Below are positions 25,456 through 34,326 of a stretch of 64,000 nucleotides of DNA, piece by piece. Location: contig NZ_CP106679.1 in the NCBI RefSeq assembly GCF_025502585.1, positions 2,015,501 through 2,079,500 of the forward strand. The letters are read 5' to 3'. Position 1 is the first letter of the stretch. Each line of letters opens with the position of its first letter. Under the pieces are notes generated by a model that was not told the origin of the DNA, did not search any database, and was given only the letters and a program-made list of their open reading frames with translations. The DNA comes from Reichenbachiella agarivorans. GTDB taxonomy: Bacteria; Bacteroidota; Bacteroidia; Cytophagales; Cyclobacteriaceae. The position numbers were made by a program, and so were the translations under genes.

Positions 25456-27381
25456 TTAATTTGATAAGGGTAAATAAATCTGGAAGGTAGTACCGACTCC
25501 TTCCTCGCTATCAACTTCGATCTTGCCGTGGTTGAGCAGGATGAACTCATGGACGAGGTTGAGACCTAGACCGACACCTTTTTCTCCTTTTGTGCCCCAT
25601 TGCTTGCGGTTGCCATGGAATCCGAACAAGGTCTGCATTTTGTCTTTGGCTATCCCGATACCCGTGTCCTGTACTGTGAAGACTGCAAAGTTCTCTGATT
25701 GTGCAACTGATAAGGTTACTTTTCCACCTTCTGACGTGAATTTCAGGGCATTGTTGAGCAGGTTGCGGATGATGGTGGAGGCAGAGTTGATATCTACTTG
25801 TAGCATCAGGTCGGAGATAATTTCTTCCGTCATGGTGATTTGCTTCGCTTTTGCAGAGTTGCGAAGTACTCTGAGCGAGGGGTTGCAAATATCCTCGGCA
25901 CTGACCTCTTCGGGCTTGTAGGGGAAGTGTCCTTGCTGGCTCATCGCCCAATCTAGCAAGTTGTCCAATAGGGCAGAAATCTCGAAGGACGAATCCTCCA
26001 AAATCAGACCTATGCGTCTGAGTTCGTCGTAATCCTGATTGGCGATCTGTTGTTGGATCAACTGAACCACTCCCGTAAAGTTGCTGATCGGGCCACGGAG
26101 GTCATGTGAGATCAGAGAGAAGAACTTGTCCTTGGTCTTGTTGAGTGCATCGAGATCGTTTTTTTGTTGCTCGATCACCTCTCTTCTTTCTCGGACGATT
26201 CTGACCGTCTTTATTTTGAGTCGGTAGAGTTTGTAGAGCACGATTGACAGTCCGATCAGCAGTGTCATCACGATCAAACCTGCCCAGAGCATGAGACGGT
26301 TGACTTTGGCCTCTTCTTCCAGCAGCTCTACTTCGGCTTGTTTGAGGTCGATTTCTGTTTGTTTTTGACCTACCTCGTACTCGGTACGGAGATCGGCCAT
26401 TTGGCGGATTACTTCTTCGTTGTTGATGCTGTCTCTGTAGATCAGGTATTGACTTTGGTGGTGGTAGGCCTTTTCGTAGCTCTTGGTGGCTTTGTAGAGA
26501 TCAGAGAGGGTCAGACTGGCATCTCTGATTTGTTCCTTGAGCCCTTCTTCTTGCCCAATAGAGAGGGCATGTTCAGCATACAGTAGGGCTTTCTTGACAT
26601 TGCCGCGCTTGGCATAGATTTCGGCTAGCGAGGTCTCATATACAGCGATGGGATAGCGATCACCCATTTTTTCCAGAATCTGGATCGCTTCGTTCATGTT
26701 TTGTTCTGCTAGGTCGTATTTGCCTTGTTCTGCATATACTAGCCCGATATTGCCCATAGTATAGGCTGTACCATAATTATAATGCTGCAGATTAAAAATC
26801 AATTTTGACTCCTGATAGAAATTCAGAGCAGAATCATACATATCTAAATCCCGAAATACTTCTCCAGTATTCAATAATGTAACAGCTAGATTAATAGAAT
26901 CTTTCTCATTTCTATATATTATCAAAGCATCAGAGTAGTACAATAGTGAGAGGTCTAGATTCTTTTGTTGTATGTATACAGCACCAAGACTTGACAATGT
27001 AGCTGCTTCACCTAATAAGTTTCCTTTATTTTTATAGATTCTAAGTGACTTCAAATAGTAAGAAGTTGAAATAGACAACTCACCTTTGAGTCTGTGTGCA
27101 TCACCCAATGCATAAAATGCCCTATTACGTTGTTGATCTGTTTTTGCGAGTTGTAAAGCTTGATTGGCATATTTTATAATCGTATCGGGATTAGTAACTG
27201 ATGGGTGGGTTGATATTTTTAGAAAAAGGTTGAGTTTAATAGAATCATTCAGATTTTTTTGTTCAAGTGCATGACGCAAGCTGTCAAGTGTATCCATTCC
27301 CGTTACTGACAGACAAAAAAGAAATGAGCCTGTGAATGCACAGGCTCTCAATAAATTCTTCATCAACTTATGTATTCTCAT
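25456..27381 (-). CDS. TPR-containing sensor histidine kinase
   Basis: The 641-residue protein has an N-terminal signal-like segment, about seven tetratricopeptide repeats (residues 60-330), a single membrane helix near 360-382 (LMLWAGLIVMTLLIGLSIVL), a coiled coil, a HisKA helix with FFSLISHDLRGPISNF, and a HATPase domain with NLLNNALKF, DTGIGIAKDK and GVGLGLNLV. It is a membrane kinase with a periplasmic TPR sensor, a layout common in Bacteroidota. No response regulator gene is adjacent. It overlaps the stop codon of the 125-aa gene by four bases (ATGA), which supports ATG 27381 and translational coupling; MKNLLRA at 27363 is an alternative start. Confidence 0.9.
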   Translation of the reverse strand: MRIHKLMKNLLRACAFTGSFLFCLSVTGMDTLDSLRHALEQKNLNDSIKLNLFLKISTHPSVTNPDTIIKYANQALQLAKTDQQRNRAFYALGDAHRLKGELSISTSYYLKSLRIYKNKGNLLGEAATLSSLGAVYIQQKNLDLSLLYYSDALIIYRNEKDSINLAVTLLNTGEVFRDLDMYDSALNFYQESKLIFNLQHYNYGTAYTMGNIGLVYAEQGKYDLAEQNMNEAIQILEKMGDRYPIAVYETSLAEIYAKRGNVKKALLYAEHALSIGQEEGLKEQIRDASLTLSDLYKATKSYEKAYHHQSQYLIYRDSINNEEVIRQMADLRTEYEVGQKQTEIDLKQAEVELLEEEAKVNRLMLWAGLIVMTLLIGLSIVLYKLYRLKIKTVRIVRERREVIEQQKNDLDALNKTKDKFFSLISHDLRGPISNFTGVVQLIQQQIANQDYDELRRIGLILEDSSFEISALLDNLLDWAMSQQGHFPYKPEEVSAEDICNPSLRVLRNSAKAKQITMTEEIISDLMLQVDINSASTIIRNLLNNALKFTSEGGKVTLSVAQSENFAVFTVQDTGIGIAKDKMQTLFGFHGNRKQWGTKGEKGVGLGLNLVHEFILLNHGKIEVDSEEGVGTTFQIYLPLSN

Positions 27382-27755
27382 TCAGTTGGAGGAGGAGTGA
27401 CCTTCATTTGAGGGTCAATGGTTATAGTCTCCCCATTATAATTCACGAATGTTACATCATATTTACTCTCTCCTTCTAGACACGCTTTGATTTTTGCCTT
27501 CCAATAAGTGCCCTTTCTCTTTGACTGAAGATCATAGACAATGTCTCCTGATACTATTTTGATTTCGGTGATTTTTTTGACACCTGCTCCTGCAAACCAT
27601 CTAATCTCACCATCACCGTTACCATCTACCAAGGTAGTAAATGCCTCTGGGTTGTTTGGATCGCTTCTGTTTCCTTCACTATCCAAAAAAAAAGGCTCAT
27701 CTTGAGAGTCCATGACAAAGATGACTGCATCTTCATACGTTTGTTTGTTGCTCAT
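27378..27755 (-). CDS. Small conserved-looking protein coupled to the TPR kinase
   Basis: A 125-residue soluble protein without signal peptide or membrane segment. It is acidic, with likely beta-strands: VIFVMDSQDEPFFLD near the N-terminus, a DGNGDGEIRWF segment, and TYWKAKIKACLEGESKYDVTFVNYNGE. It ends PPPTE. I do not recognise the family. The ATGA overlap with the kinase gene downstream suggests the two are translated together. A cytoplasmic partner of the kinase, or a protein whose state is sensed, would fit; nothing in the sequence proves this. Confidence 0.6.
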   Translation of the reverse strand: MSNKQTYEDAVIFVMDSQDEPFFLDSEGNRSDPNNPEAFTTLVDGNGDGEIRWFAGAGVKKITEIKIVSGDIVYDLQSKRKGTYWKAKIKACLEGESKYDVTFVNYNGETITIDPQMKVTPPPTE

Positions 27756-28144
27756 TGATTTTGATTGTTATGTTTAACACTATGTTAGAAATAGATTAGC
27801 TGGCGAGATGCTAATATTAGATAAAGCAGAGATGATATAAAAGTGTTTCAAATGAACTTTCTTTTACTTTGATCAAGTTGTTTAGAGCTTGATAGAATAG
27901 TGAAATTTTAACTTGTTTAAATTCTATTAATTGAGCATTGTATTCATTTCTTTTCCAAACTGACTAATTTGAGAAAACAGCGATTATTCAGAATAAATGG
28001 GAGTGGCTTGTATTGTAAAAGATATCTTGAGGTTAATGGCTTTGAACTAATATCATGTTTGTTGTTAGCCTCAAGATTAACTAGTACCCAGTATTTTGTG
28101 ATTGATTAATTCAGGGTTAATTTAGTGGTGTAAAACATTTGCTC
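27756..28144. other. Divergent intergenic region with a long-loop inverted repeat
   Basis: These 389 bp separate the small protein/kinase operon (minus) from the ftsB-like gene (plus). They are AT-rich without a credible ORF. 28024-28036 pairs with 28065-28077 (13 bp, one G-U) around a 28-nt loop, without a T-run. It may be an operator or an mRNA leader structure for the ftsB-like gene; no known riboswitch is recognised. Confidence 0.4.
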
Positions 28145-28435
28145 ATGAAACACTCATATAAGTTTACCAAGAACTTTTACTTCATTGCCACGGTAGTGTT
28201 TGTGGTGTGGATGTTGTTTTTTGATTCCAATGACTTTTACTCTCAGTATCAGTTGAAGGCCAAAGTAGAGGAACTAGAAGACCAAAAGGTCTATTATGAG
28301 AAAAAGATTGAGGCAACCGAGGCTGATCGTGAGGCACTATTGAAAGACTCCGAATTGCTAGAAAAGTTTGCCCGAGAGAAGTATTTTATGAAAAAAGACG
28401 GCGAAGATATTTTTGTAGTCGTAGAGGAAGATTGA
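28145..28435 (+). CDS. FtsB/DivIC-like septum formation protein
   Basis: I start at ATG 28145 (the upstream TTG adds two residues). The 96-residue protein has a short cytoplasmic end, one membrane helix (FYFIATVVFVVWMLFF, residues 12-27) and a periplasmic coiled coil (residues 38-75) ending in LLEKFAREKYFMKKDGEDIFVV. That is the hallmark of the septum formation initiator family (FtsB/DivIC). In the divisome these proteins pair with FtsL and FtsQ. In Bacteroidota the gene commonly stands alone. The overlap region with the next frame is not meaningful, because the next gene probably starts 30 bp downstream. Confidence 0.85.
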   Translation: MKHSYKFTKNFYFIATVVFVVWMLFFDSNDFYSQYQLKAKVEELEDQKVYYEKKIEATEADREALLKDSELLEKFAREKYFMKKDGEDIFVVVEED

Positions 28436-28464
28436 TTTACAATTTAGGTGTATCCCATAAAAAT

Positions 28465-29022
28465 ATGAAAACAACCCTGTTTACTCTGTTATTGATTTTG
28501 ACAACCCAGTTAGTATTTGCTCAATCTTCAGCGGGGTATACCATCGAGGGAGATCGTCCGGGTAAGAAGGAAAGAAACACCGACTGGACAGAAAAAATTT
28601 ATATAGGTGGAGGATTGGCAGGATTGTCATTCAGTGATCGTATCACTAGTGTTGGGTTTTCTGTTTTGGGAGGTTATAGATGGACCGATAGATTAAATAC
28701 GGGTTTGGGAATGAGTTACCAGTATTTTGAGGACAAATACTATGATGATAAATATAACGTCTTTGGTCCGCAAATCTTCGCACAATATCTCATCTATGGT
28801 CCTATCTTTGGAATGGCACAGTATGAGTATAATATACTGAACTACAATGGTCGCAATTATAATTATGACGGCTTGTTTTTAGGGGCAGGATATAGCCAAA
28901 GCGTGGGGAAAGTTTCAATCAACTTTTACTTGCTATACAACGTCCTCTATGAAGAAAACAACCGAGAAGATGGCTATTCCTCGCCTTATTCTATTGGAGC
29001 CAACTTTATGGTGGGATTTTGA
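28465..29022 (+). CDS. Small outer-membrane beta-barrel protein
   Basis: The start is ATG 28465, which begins a signal peptide (MKTTLFTLLLILTTQLVFAQ); the longer frame from 28432 would place extra residues ahead of it. The 185-residue product has alternating hydrophobic/polar strands rich in Tyr and Gly (YIGGGLAGLSF, GFSVLGGYRW, GMSYQYFEDKYY, GLFLGAGYSQSVG) and ends in a Phe (ANFMVGF), typical of small eight-stranded outer-membrane barrels. No specific family is recognised. It is 29 bp downstream of the ftsB-like gene and may be cotranscribed. Confidence 0.7.
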   Translation: MKTTLFTLLLILTTQLVFAQSSAGYTIEGDRPGKKERNTDWTEKIYIGGGLAGLSFSDRITSVGFSVLGGYRWTDRLNTGLGMSYQYFEDKYYDDKYNVFGPQIFAQYLIYGPIFGMAQYEYNILNYNGRNYNYDGLFLGAGYSQSVGKVSINFYLLYNVLYEENNREDGYSSPYSIGANFMVGF

Positions 29023-29027
29023 TCTGT

Positions 29028-29789
29028 TTAGATGATGGGAAATTTCTCCACAGTCAAATGCGCTTGCTGCTCTTCGAGTGGGTAGGTTTTTTCTAAAAAA
29101 TGTAATTCTTTTTCCTTTCTGAGGATGATAGTGGAGCAGCGGGTGCCATATCCAGGAAGCTCAATAAAAAGTGCAGATAGCCCTTTTTCCATCCCATAGG
29201 GAACACCCGTATGTGGTAAGTCTGCGTCTGCGGCCAATTCTTTGTTTTGAAGAAAATCCAGAAATGTTTCAGGTTGATCTACTCTATTAGTGATTAACTG
29301 AGACAATGTTAGTTTACCCTTTTGCACCTTGGGCCATGACTCATCGAAGAGACCGTTGCTGAGGCCATAAATCCCTGGAGCGATGGCTATGATCTCCTGA
29401 CTGACATTGCTGTAATAGTACAGTTCATTCATGTCTCCGACTAAAAGATTGAAGGGGTTGTATGGAATTTTTGAGTACTGGATTTGAGTCAAATATTCTT
29501 TTGGGGAAATGTGACTGGTCAAAAAATCGGTTGTGAGTTTGCCTCTGCTCGGGGCATCTGAATCAATACCTTCTATATCCCTGAAGTTCGTCAGTGCGGC
29601 AAAACGACCATTTTTGCTGACGCCCATCCAAGTACCGCCACCTATCAAATCCTTGCCTGCTAGTATGTCAGGTTGATCCTCCCAATAATGTGCAGGAGTC
29701 GTAGGTCTTCTGTAGAATTCGTCACGATTGGACGCCAAAATCAGATTATAGTCTGGATGATTCTTCCAACTGAATAGGATGGTGCACAT
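29028..29789 (-). CDS. NRDE (TANGO2-like) family protein
   Basis: The 253-residue protein begins MCTILFSW, with a Cys at position 2 that could become an N-terminal nucleophile after Met removal. It contains the ASNRDEFYRRPT motif (residues 19-30) that names the NRDE family, followed by GGGTWMGVSKNGRFAALTNFR. Eukaryotic TANGO2 is a homologue; in bacteria the function is not established, and haem or lipid handling and an Ntn-hydrolase-like activity have been proposed. It converges on the beta-barrel gene with 5 bp between the two stop codons. Confidence 0.9.
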   Translation of the reverse strand: MCTILFSWKNHPDYNLILASNRDEFYRRPTTPAHYWEDQPDILAGKDLIGGGTWMGVSKNGRFAALTNFRDIEGIDSDAPSRGKLTTDFLTSHISPKEYLTQIQYSKIPYNPFNLLVGDMNELYYYSNVSQEIIAIAPGIYGLSNGLFDESWPKVQKGKLTLSQLITNRVDQPETFLDFLQNKELAADADLPHTGVPYGMEKGLSALFIELPGYGTRCSTIILRKEKELHFLEKTYPLEEQQAHLTVEKFPII

Positions 29790-29914
29790 GATTCAAAGTT
29801 CAAGGGTAGAAATTCAAAGTTATACGAAGGGAAACCAAATATTAGGTAGATTGGATGCTGAATTCGGTCCATTGAGTACAAAATCCACAAGTCTTGATCA
29901 CACTCAATTAATCG

Positions 29915-29942
29915 AAAAAAGCTCTACGTTTTTCGTAGAGCT
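29915..29942 (-). terminator. Terminator of lolA (minus strand)
   Basis: AGCTCTACG (29920-29928) and CGTAGAGCT (29934-29942) form a perfect 9-bp stem with a 5-nt loop. Read on the minus strand, the stem is followed by six T (29915-29920), 21 bases beyond the lolA stop. Confidence 0.85.
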
Positions 29943-29962
29943 TTGTAAGAATATCTAATGGC

Positions 29963-30601
29963 TTATCTGAAGTCAATTACTTCTACACCTGGATTGGCTT
30001 TGGTGTTGAAGGTGAAGTCAGCATCTTTGATTGTGTCATCTTTGGTAAATGTGAGGATGGTGTATACGTATTTGCTACCTGATTTGTCGAACACTCTAAA
30101 TGTTTTGAGTTCTTTGTTAGCTGAATTGATCTCCATTCTGATTTTGAAATAACTTTTGTTCAAATCCTCTGGAACCAAGTCTACTACGTCTGTTTTTCCT
30201 CCATCTCTAGATTCTAGGTAGAGATATTTGAATCCACTTTGGTAGAGTGTGAAAATGTTGGATAGAGAGATGTCATCGCTGTTTTCTTCATAAGGAGCTA
30301 CAGTCACTTCTTTGTCTTCTTTGAGGTAGGTCCATACATTGACACCATCAAACATGATTTCCTGTCCTTCCATTTTGAGCTTGTATTTGTCACCTTTGAC
30401 ACTGACAGCTCCTTTGAATCCCTCGTTGATATCTTCTTCGGGATTTTCCATGTTGTACGTGAACGTTGCTTTGAACGAGGGTATAGTCTTATACTTATTG
30501 CTCATCGCGTCCAATATGGCTTTTGCCTTCGGGTCTTTTTGTGCCAATGCTTGGTTGAATACCAGTGCGATCAACAGTAAGCTTGTGGTTAGAAATTTCA
30601 T
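29963..30601 (-). CDS. lolA: Outer-membrane lipoprotein carrier protein LolA-like
   Basis: A 212-residue periplasmic protein with signal peptide (MKFLTTSLLLIALVFNQALAQ) and the LolA-type sequence: DAMSNKYKTIPSFKATFTYNMENPEE, GAVSVKGDKYKLKMEGQEIMFDGVNVWTYLKEDKEV. LolA binds lipoprotein acyl chains in a half-barrel and shuttles them from LolCDE to the outer membrane. In Bacteroidota the gene often lies next to ftsK, as here: ftsK ends 25 bp upstream in the same direction. Length is normal. The function is transferred from the family. Confidence 0.88.
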   Translation of the reverse strand: MKFLTTSLLLIALVFNQALAQKDPKAKAILDAMSNKYKTIPSFKATFTYNMENPEEDINEGFKGAVSVKGDKYKLKMEGQEIMFDGVNVWTYLKEDKEVTVAPYEENSDDISLSNIFTLYQSGFKYLYLESRDGGKTDVVDLVPEDLNKSYFKIRMEINSANKELKTFRVFDKSGSKYVYTILTFTKDDTIKDADFTFNTKANPGVEVIDFR

Positions 30602-30626
30602 TGCTATGTATTTTTATTTGTATTTT

Positions 30627-33164
30627 TTACGATTGTCCGTTCAGATTATTCAATAACTGTTCCAAACTATATTCGTCCGAAACGAGTACCTCTCTTGCTT
30701 TGCTTCCCTCGAATGGGCCGACGATTCCTGCGGCCTCCAATTGATCGATGAGTCTCCCAGCTCGGTTGTATCCCAATTTGAGTTTTCTTTGGATGAGAGA
30801 GGTGCTGCCTTGCTGGTGCATGACGATGAGTCTGGCGGCATCATCAAACAATTGATCCCTGTCTTTGAGATCTACTTCACCCACACTGCTTTCTCCTTCT
30901 TCTCCGACAAATTCTGGGAGCAGGTACGCGCTAGGATATCCTTGTTGACTCCCGATAAACTCACAGACACGCTCTACCTCAGGTGTATCCACAAACCCGC
31001 ATTGGAGTCGGATGATCTCTGAACCCATCGACAGTAGCATGTCACCCATACCGATCAACTGATCTGCACCTCCAGCATCCAATATGGTTCTGGAGTCAAT
31101 TTTAGACGTGACCTTGAATGACAACCTGGCTGGGAAGTTGGCTTTGATGATACCTGTGATGACGTTGACTGAGGGTCGCTGTGTCGCTACTACTAAGTGA
31201 ATGCCGATTGCTCTGGCAAGTTGTGCTAGTCGCGCAATGGGGGTCTCTACTTCCTTGCCAGCTGTCATCATCAAATCCGCCAACTCGTCAATCACCAAGA
31301 CAATGTAGGGCAAGAATCTGTGACCTTTTTTTGGATTGAGTCTTCTCTCGACGAATTTATGGTTGTATTCTTTGAGGTTTCTGCATCCAGCGTCTTTGAG
31401 TAGATCATACCGGTTGTCCATCTCAATACACAAAGAATTGAGCGTATGAATTACCTTTTTGGTATCAGTGATAATCGCCTCTTCGCTGTCTGGGAGCTTA
31501 GCCAAGAAATGTCTTTCTATTTTGTTGAAAAGGGTCAATTCTACTTTTTTGGGATCGACCAAAACAAATTTCAACTGCGAAGGGTGTTTTTTGTAAACCA
31601 AAGAAGTCAAGAGGATGTTGAGACCTACTGACTTACCTTGCCCAGTAGCTCCTGCCATGAGTAAGTGTGGCATCTTCGCCAAATCGGTTACAAATACCTC
31701 GTTAGAAATCGTCTTACCCAATACAATTGGTAGCTCAGCCCGACTTTTCATGAACTTTTCTGTACAGAGTACAGATTTGACGTCCACCATTTCACGGTTT
31801 TTGTTTGGGACTTCTATACCGATGGTTCCTTTGCCAGGGATAGGTGCAATGATCCTGATACCCAATGCCGCCAAGCTCAGTGCAATGTCATCTTCTAGAT
31901 TCTTGATTTTGGAGATTTTGACACCTGCATCTGGGATGATTTCATACAAAGTGACTGTAGGCCCGATGGTGGCTTTGATACTTGAGATGCCGATCTTGAA
32001 ATTGATCAGTGTTTCTACAATCTTGTCTTTGTTTTGCTCTAGTTCTTCCTTGGTGACTTGTACCTCTTTGTTTGGATAGTCGTTGAGTAGTTCTGGTGTT
32101 GGGTATTTGTAATTGCTCAGATCCAAAGTAGGGTCGTAGTTTTCCAAGGTACCGACAACTTTGTCCGGTGTCTTGTTGATCTCTGCTTCAAACGCTATGT
32201 CGTCGTCTTCTTCGATTTCTTCTTTTGGAGCAATTTCTTTGGGTTTTACATCCAGTACTAATTCTGGCTTTTCTTCTGGTTTTTTGGCTGTTTTTGGGAC
32301 GTTCAATTCCCAGATATCTTTGGTTTCTTTGTTGAGCAGTGCTTCTTCTTCGGCGACTTCTTCTTTGATGGAGGCGACCACAGCAGCTATGGCAGCTGAG
32401 TCATCATCTTCAGCTTCTTTGGTCACCAAGACCATGTCATCATCACCTTCATATTCCTCATATTCTTCTTCACCGTCTTGATCCACTGATTCTAGTGAGT
32501 TTTCACTGTTTTCGTCAATAGAATGATCCTTTGGGAATGAAATGCTGGACAGACCAGTCATGTGGGTGATGTTGAGGAAATAGATCGCGAATACAACAAA
32601 GGTGAAAATGAGGAATAGCAGTGTGCCCCATCCCATCATGCTGTCAAGCAAGGCTGCCAATTCAAATCCAGTACCACCGCCCAAGAAGCCCCATTCGTAG
32701 ATCGATTCTGAGTTGATCATGAAGTAGCCGATCAGAATACTGACCCATAGTAGAAAGAAAACCACTACATAGAATGATTTGGAAATGGGTAATATTTCTC
32801 TCCTAAATACGATTTTGTATCCAATCAAGAACAGAAAAGGAGGAATCAAGAAGGAAGCAATCCCAAAGTACTGATAGATGAAATAGTGTGAGGCGTAAGC
32901 ACCAAACAATCCCAGCCAGTTTTCGGCTTCTACACCTGATGCTTTGACACCAGTATCTATGACATTGCCGATGATGCTCTGGTCAGCTTTGCCTGTGAAC
33001 AAGTAGGAGAAAAATGCAGTGAATAGGAATAGACTGGATATCAAAGCCAAAAAACCCAAAGACAGATGTAGTCTCCTGTCCTTTAAAAACCCGATTGAAA
33101 TTGTCGGGAGTTTAAATGCTTTCTTTTCTTCCTTGGTTTGATTCTTAAAAGTGTTCTTGGCCAT
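30627..33164 (-). CDS. ftsK: DNA translocase FtsK/SpoIIIE
   Basis: The 845-residue protein has an N-terminal domain with about four membrane helices (residues 33-205), an acidic Glu/Asp-rich linker (about 220-330), the beta domain, the RecA-like motor with Walker A GATGQGKSVG (near residue 505) and Walker B VLVIDELADLMM, and a C-terminal winged-helix gamma domain (VMHQQGSTSLIQRKLKLGYNRAGRLIDQLEAAGIVG). It pumps DNA at the division septum and activates XerCD at dif through the gamma domain. The linker is shorter than in E. coli FtsK. Its partner gene xerD lies at 58114-59014 and is frameshifted there. Confidence 0.95.
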   Translation of the reverse strand: MAKNTFKNQTKEEKKAFKLPTISIGFLKDRRLHLSLGFLALISSLFLFTAFFSYLFTGKADQSIIGNVIDTGVKASGVEAENWLGLFGAYASHYFIYQYFGIASFLIPPFLFLIGYKIVFRREILPISKSFYVVVFFLLWVSILIGYFMINSESIYEWGFLGGGTGFELAALLDSMMGWGTLLFLIFTFVVFAIYFLNITHMTGLSSISFPKDHSIDENSENSLESVDQDGEEEYEEYEGDDDMVLVTKEAEDDDSAAIAAVVASIKEEVAEEEALLNKETKDIWELNVPKTAKKPEEKPELVLDVKPKEIAPKEEIEEDDDIAFEAEINKTPDKVVGTLENYDPTLDLSNYKYPTPELLNDYPNKEVQVTKEELEQNKDKIVETLINFKIGISSIKATIGPTVTLYEIIPDAGVKISKIKNLEDDIALSLAALGIRIIAPIPGKGTIGIEVPNKNREMVDVKSVLCTEKFMKSRAELPIVLGKTISNEVFVTDLAKMPHLLMAGATGQGKSVGLNILLTSLVYKKHPSQLKFVLVDPKKVELTLFNKIERHFLAKLPDSEEAIITDTKKVIHTLNSLCIEMDNRYDLLKDAGCRNLKEYNHKFVERRLNPKKGHRFLPYIVLVIDELADLMMTAGKEVETPIARLAQLARAIGIHLVVATQRPSVNVITGIIKANFPARLSFKVTSKIDSRTILDAGGADQLIGMGDMLLSMGSEIIRLQCGFVDTPEVERVCEFIGSQQGYPSAYLLPEFVGEEGESSVGEVDLKDRDQLFDDAARLIVMHQQGSTSLIQRKLKLGYNRAGRLIDQLEAAGIVGPFEGSKAREVLVSDEYSLEQLLNNLNGQS

Positions 33165-33241
33165 TCAATCGAAATTCAGATCGTAAAATAAACAATTTGT
33201 GAGCAAATAGTCATGATCATTTGCTCCGCTTAGCGTCCAGA

Positions 33242-34264
33242 TCAGCCCATTTTGTTGTTTATTTTTTGGATCAACCGAGGGCCTTCATAGATGAAGCCAC
33301 TGTAGAGCTGGATCATGCTGGCACCAGCTTCGATTTTGTCTAGGGCACGTTGGGCAGAATTGATACCTCCTACACCTATGATGGGAAATGAACCGTTGGA
33401 TTTTTCGTGAAGGAAACGGATGACGTCTGTGGATCTCTGGTGAACTGGGGCGCCACTCAGGCCGCCATTGCCGATGGACTCTACCTCCGAGGGGCTGGTT
33501 GTGAGACTAGTGCGGTCAATGGTCGTGTTGGTCGCGATCACACCTGCGATTTTGGTTTCGTTGACGATATCCACTATGTCATTTAGCTGAACATCTGTCA
33601 AGTCTGGGGCTATTTTGAGTAGAATGGGTTTTTGCAGTTTTTTCTTTCGGTTTTCTTCCATCAGTCGAGAGAGCAGGTCTGTTAATGGCTTTTTTTCTTG
33701 CAATTCTCTAAGTCCTGGGGTGTTGGGAGAGCTGACGTTGACGACAAAATAATCCACGACACTGTATAGTTCTTTGAAGCAAATCAAATAATCATTGACT
33801 GCCTCTTCGTTAGGTGTGATTTTGTTTTTGCCAATATTGCCTCCTACGATGACTGAGGATTTTCTCCTCTTGAGCCTTTCTTTGATCACATCCACACCAT
33901 CGTTGTTGAAACCCATGCGGTTGATCAGTGCTTCGTCTTGTTTGAGTCTAAACAGCCTAGGTTTGGGATTGCCAGATTGTGGTTTTGGGGTGACTGTACC
34001 AATCTCTACGAAACCAAAACCCATGGCAGCAAAAGCATCAATGGCTTCAGCATTTTTATCCAAACCTGCAGCCAACCCGATTATATTAGGGAATTTGAGC
34101 CCCCATAATTCTTTAGGCTGGCTCGATACTTTTGGGCTAAAGAGCTTGATAATGGCTACACCAAAGGGAAGAAAACAAGCTAGTTTCAGAAAGAAAAAGG
34201 TGATGTGGTGTGCCTTTTCAGGATTGAATTGAAAAAGTAAGGGGCGAAAAATGCTCTTGTACAT
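33242..34264 (-). CDS. pyrD: Dihydroorotate dehydrogenase (quinone), class 2
   Basis: The 340-residue protein starts with the N-terminal helix segment that anchors class 2 enzymes to the membrane ([28 protein letters not shown]) and continues with the flavin-binding barrel: [43 protein letters not shown], the active-site loop [14 protein letters not shown] and [19 protein letters not shown]. It oxidises dihydroorotate to orotate with quinone as acceptor in pyrimidine synthesis. It reads toward ftsK, with 77 bp between the genes. It is divergent from the hybrid kinase, with 62 bp between start codons. Confidence 0.95.
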   Translation of the reverse strand: MYKSIFRPLLFQFNPEKAHHITFFFLKLACFLPFGVAIIKLFSPKVSSQPKELWGLKFPNIIGLAAGLDKNAEAIDAFAAMGFGFVEIGTVTPKPQSGNPKPRLFRLKQDEALINRMGFNNDGVDVIKERLKRRKSSVIVGGNIGKNKITPNEEAVNDYLICFKELYSVVDYFVVNVSSPNTPGLRELQEKKPLTDLLSRLMEENRKKKLQKPILLKIAPDLTDVQLNDIVDIVNETKIAGVIATNTTIDRTSLTTSPSEVESIGNGGLSGAPVHQRSTDVIRFLHEKSNGSFPIIGVGGINSAQRALDKIEAGASMIQLYSGFIYEGPRLIQKINNKMG

Positions 34265-34326
34265 AGTTGTGAATATTCGATCGCAAAACTAATTATTATT
34301 AGTTAAATTGGAGTAAGATCAACCCA

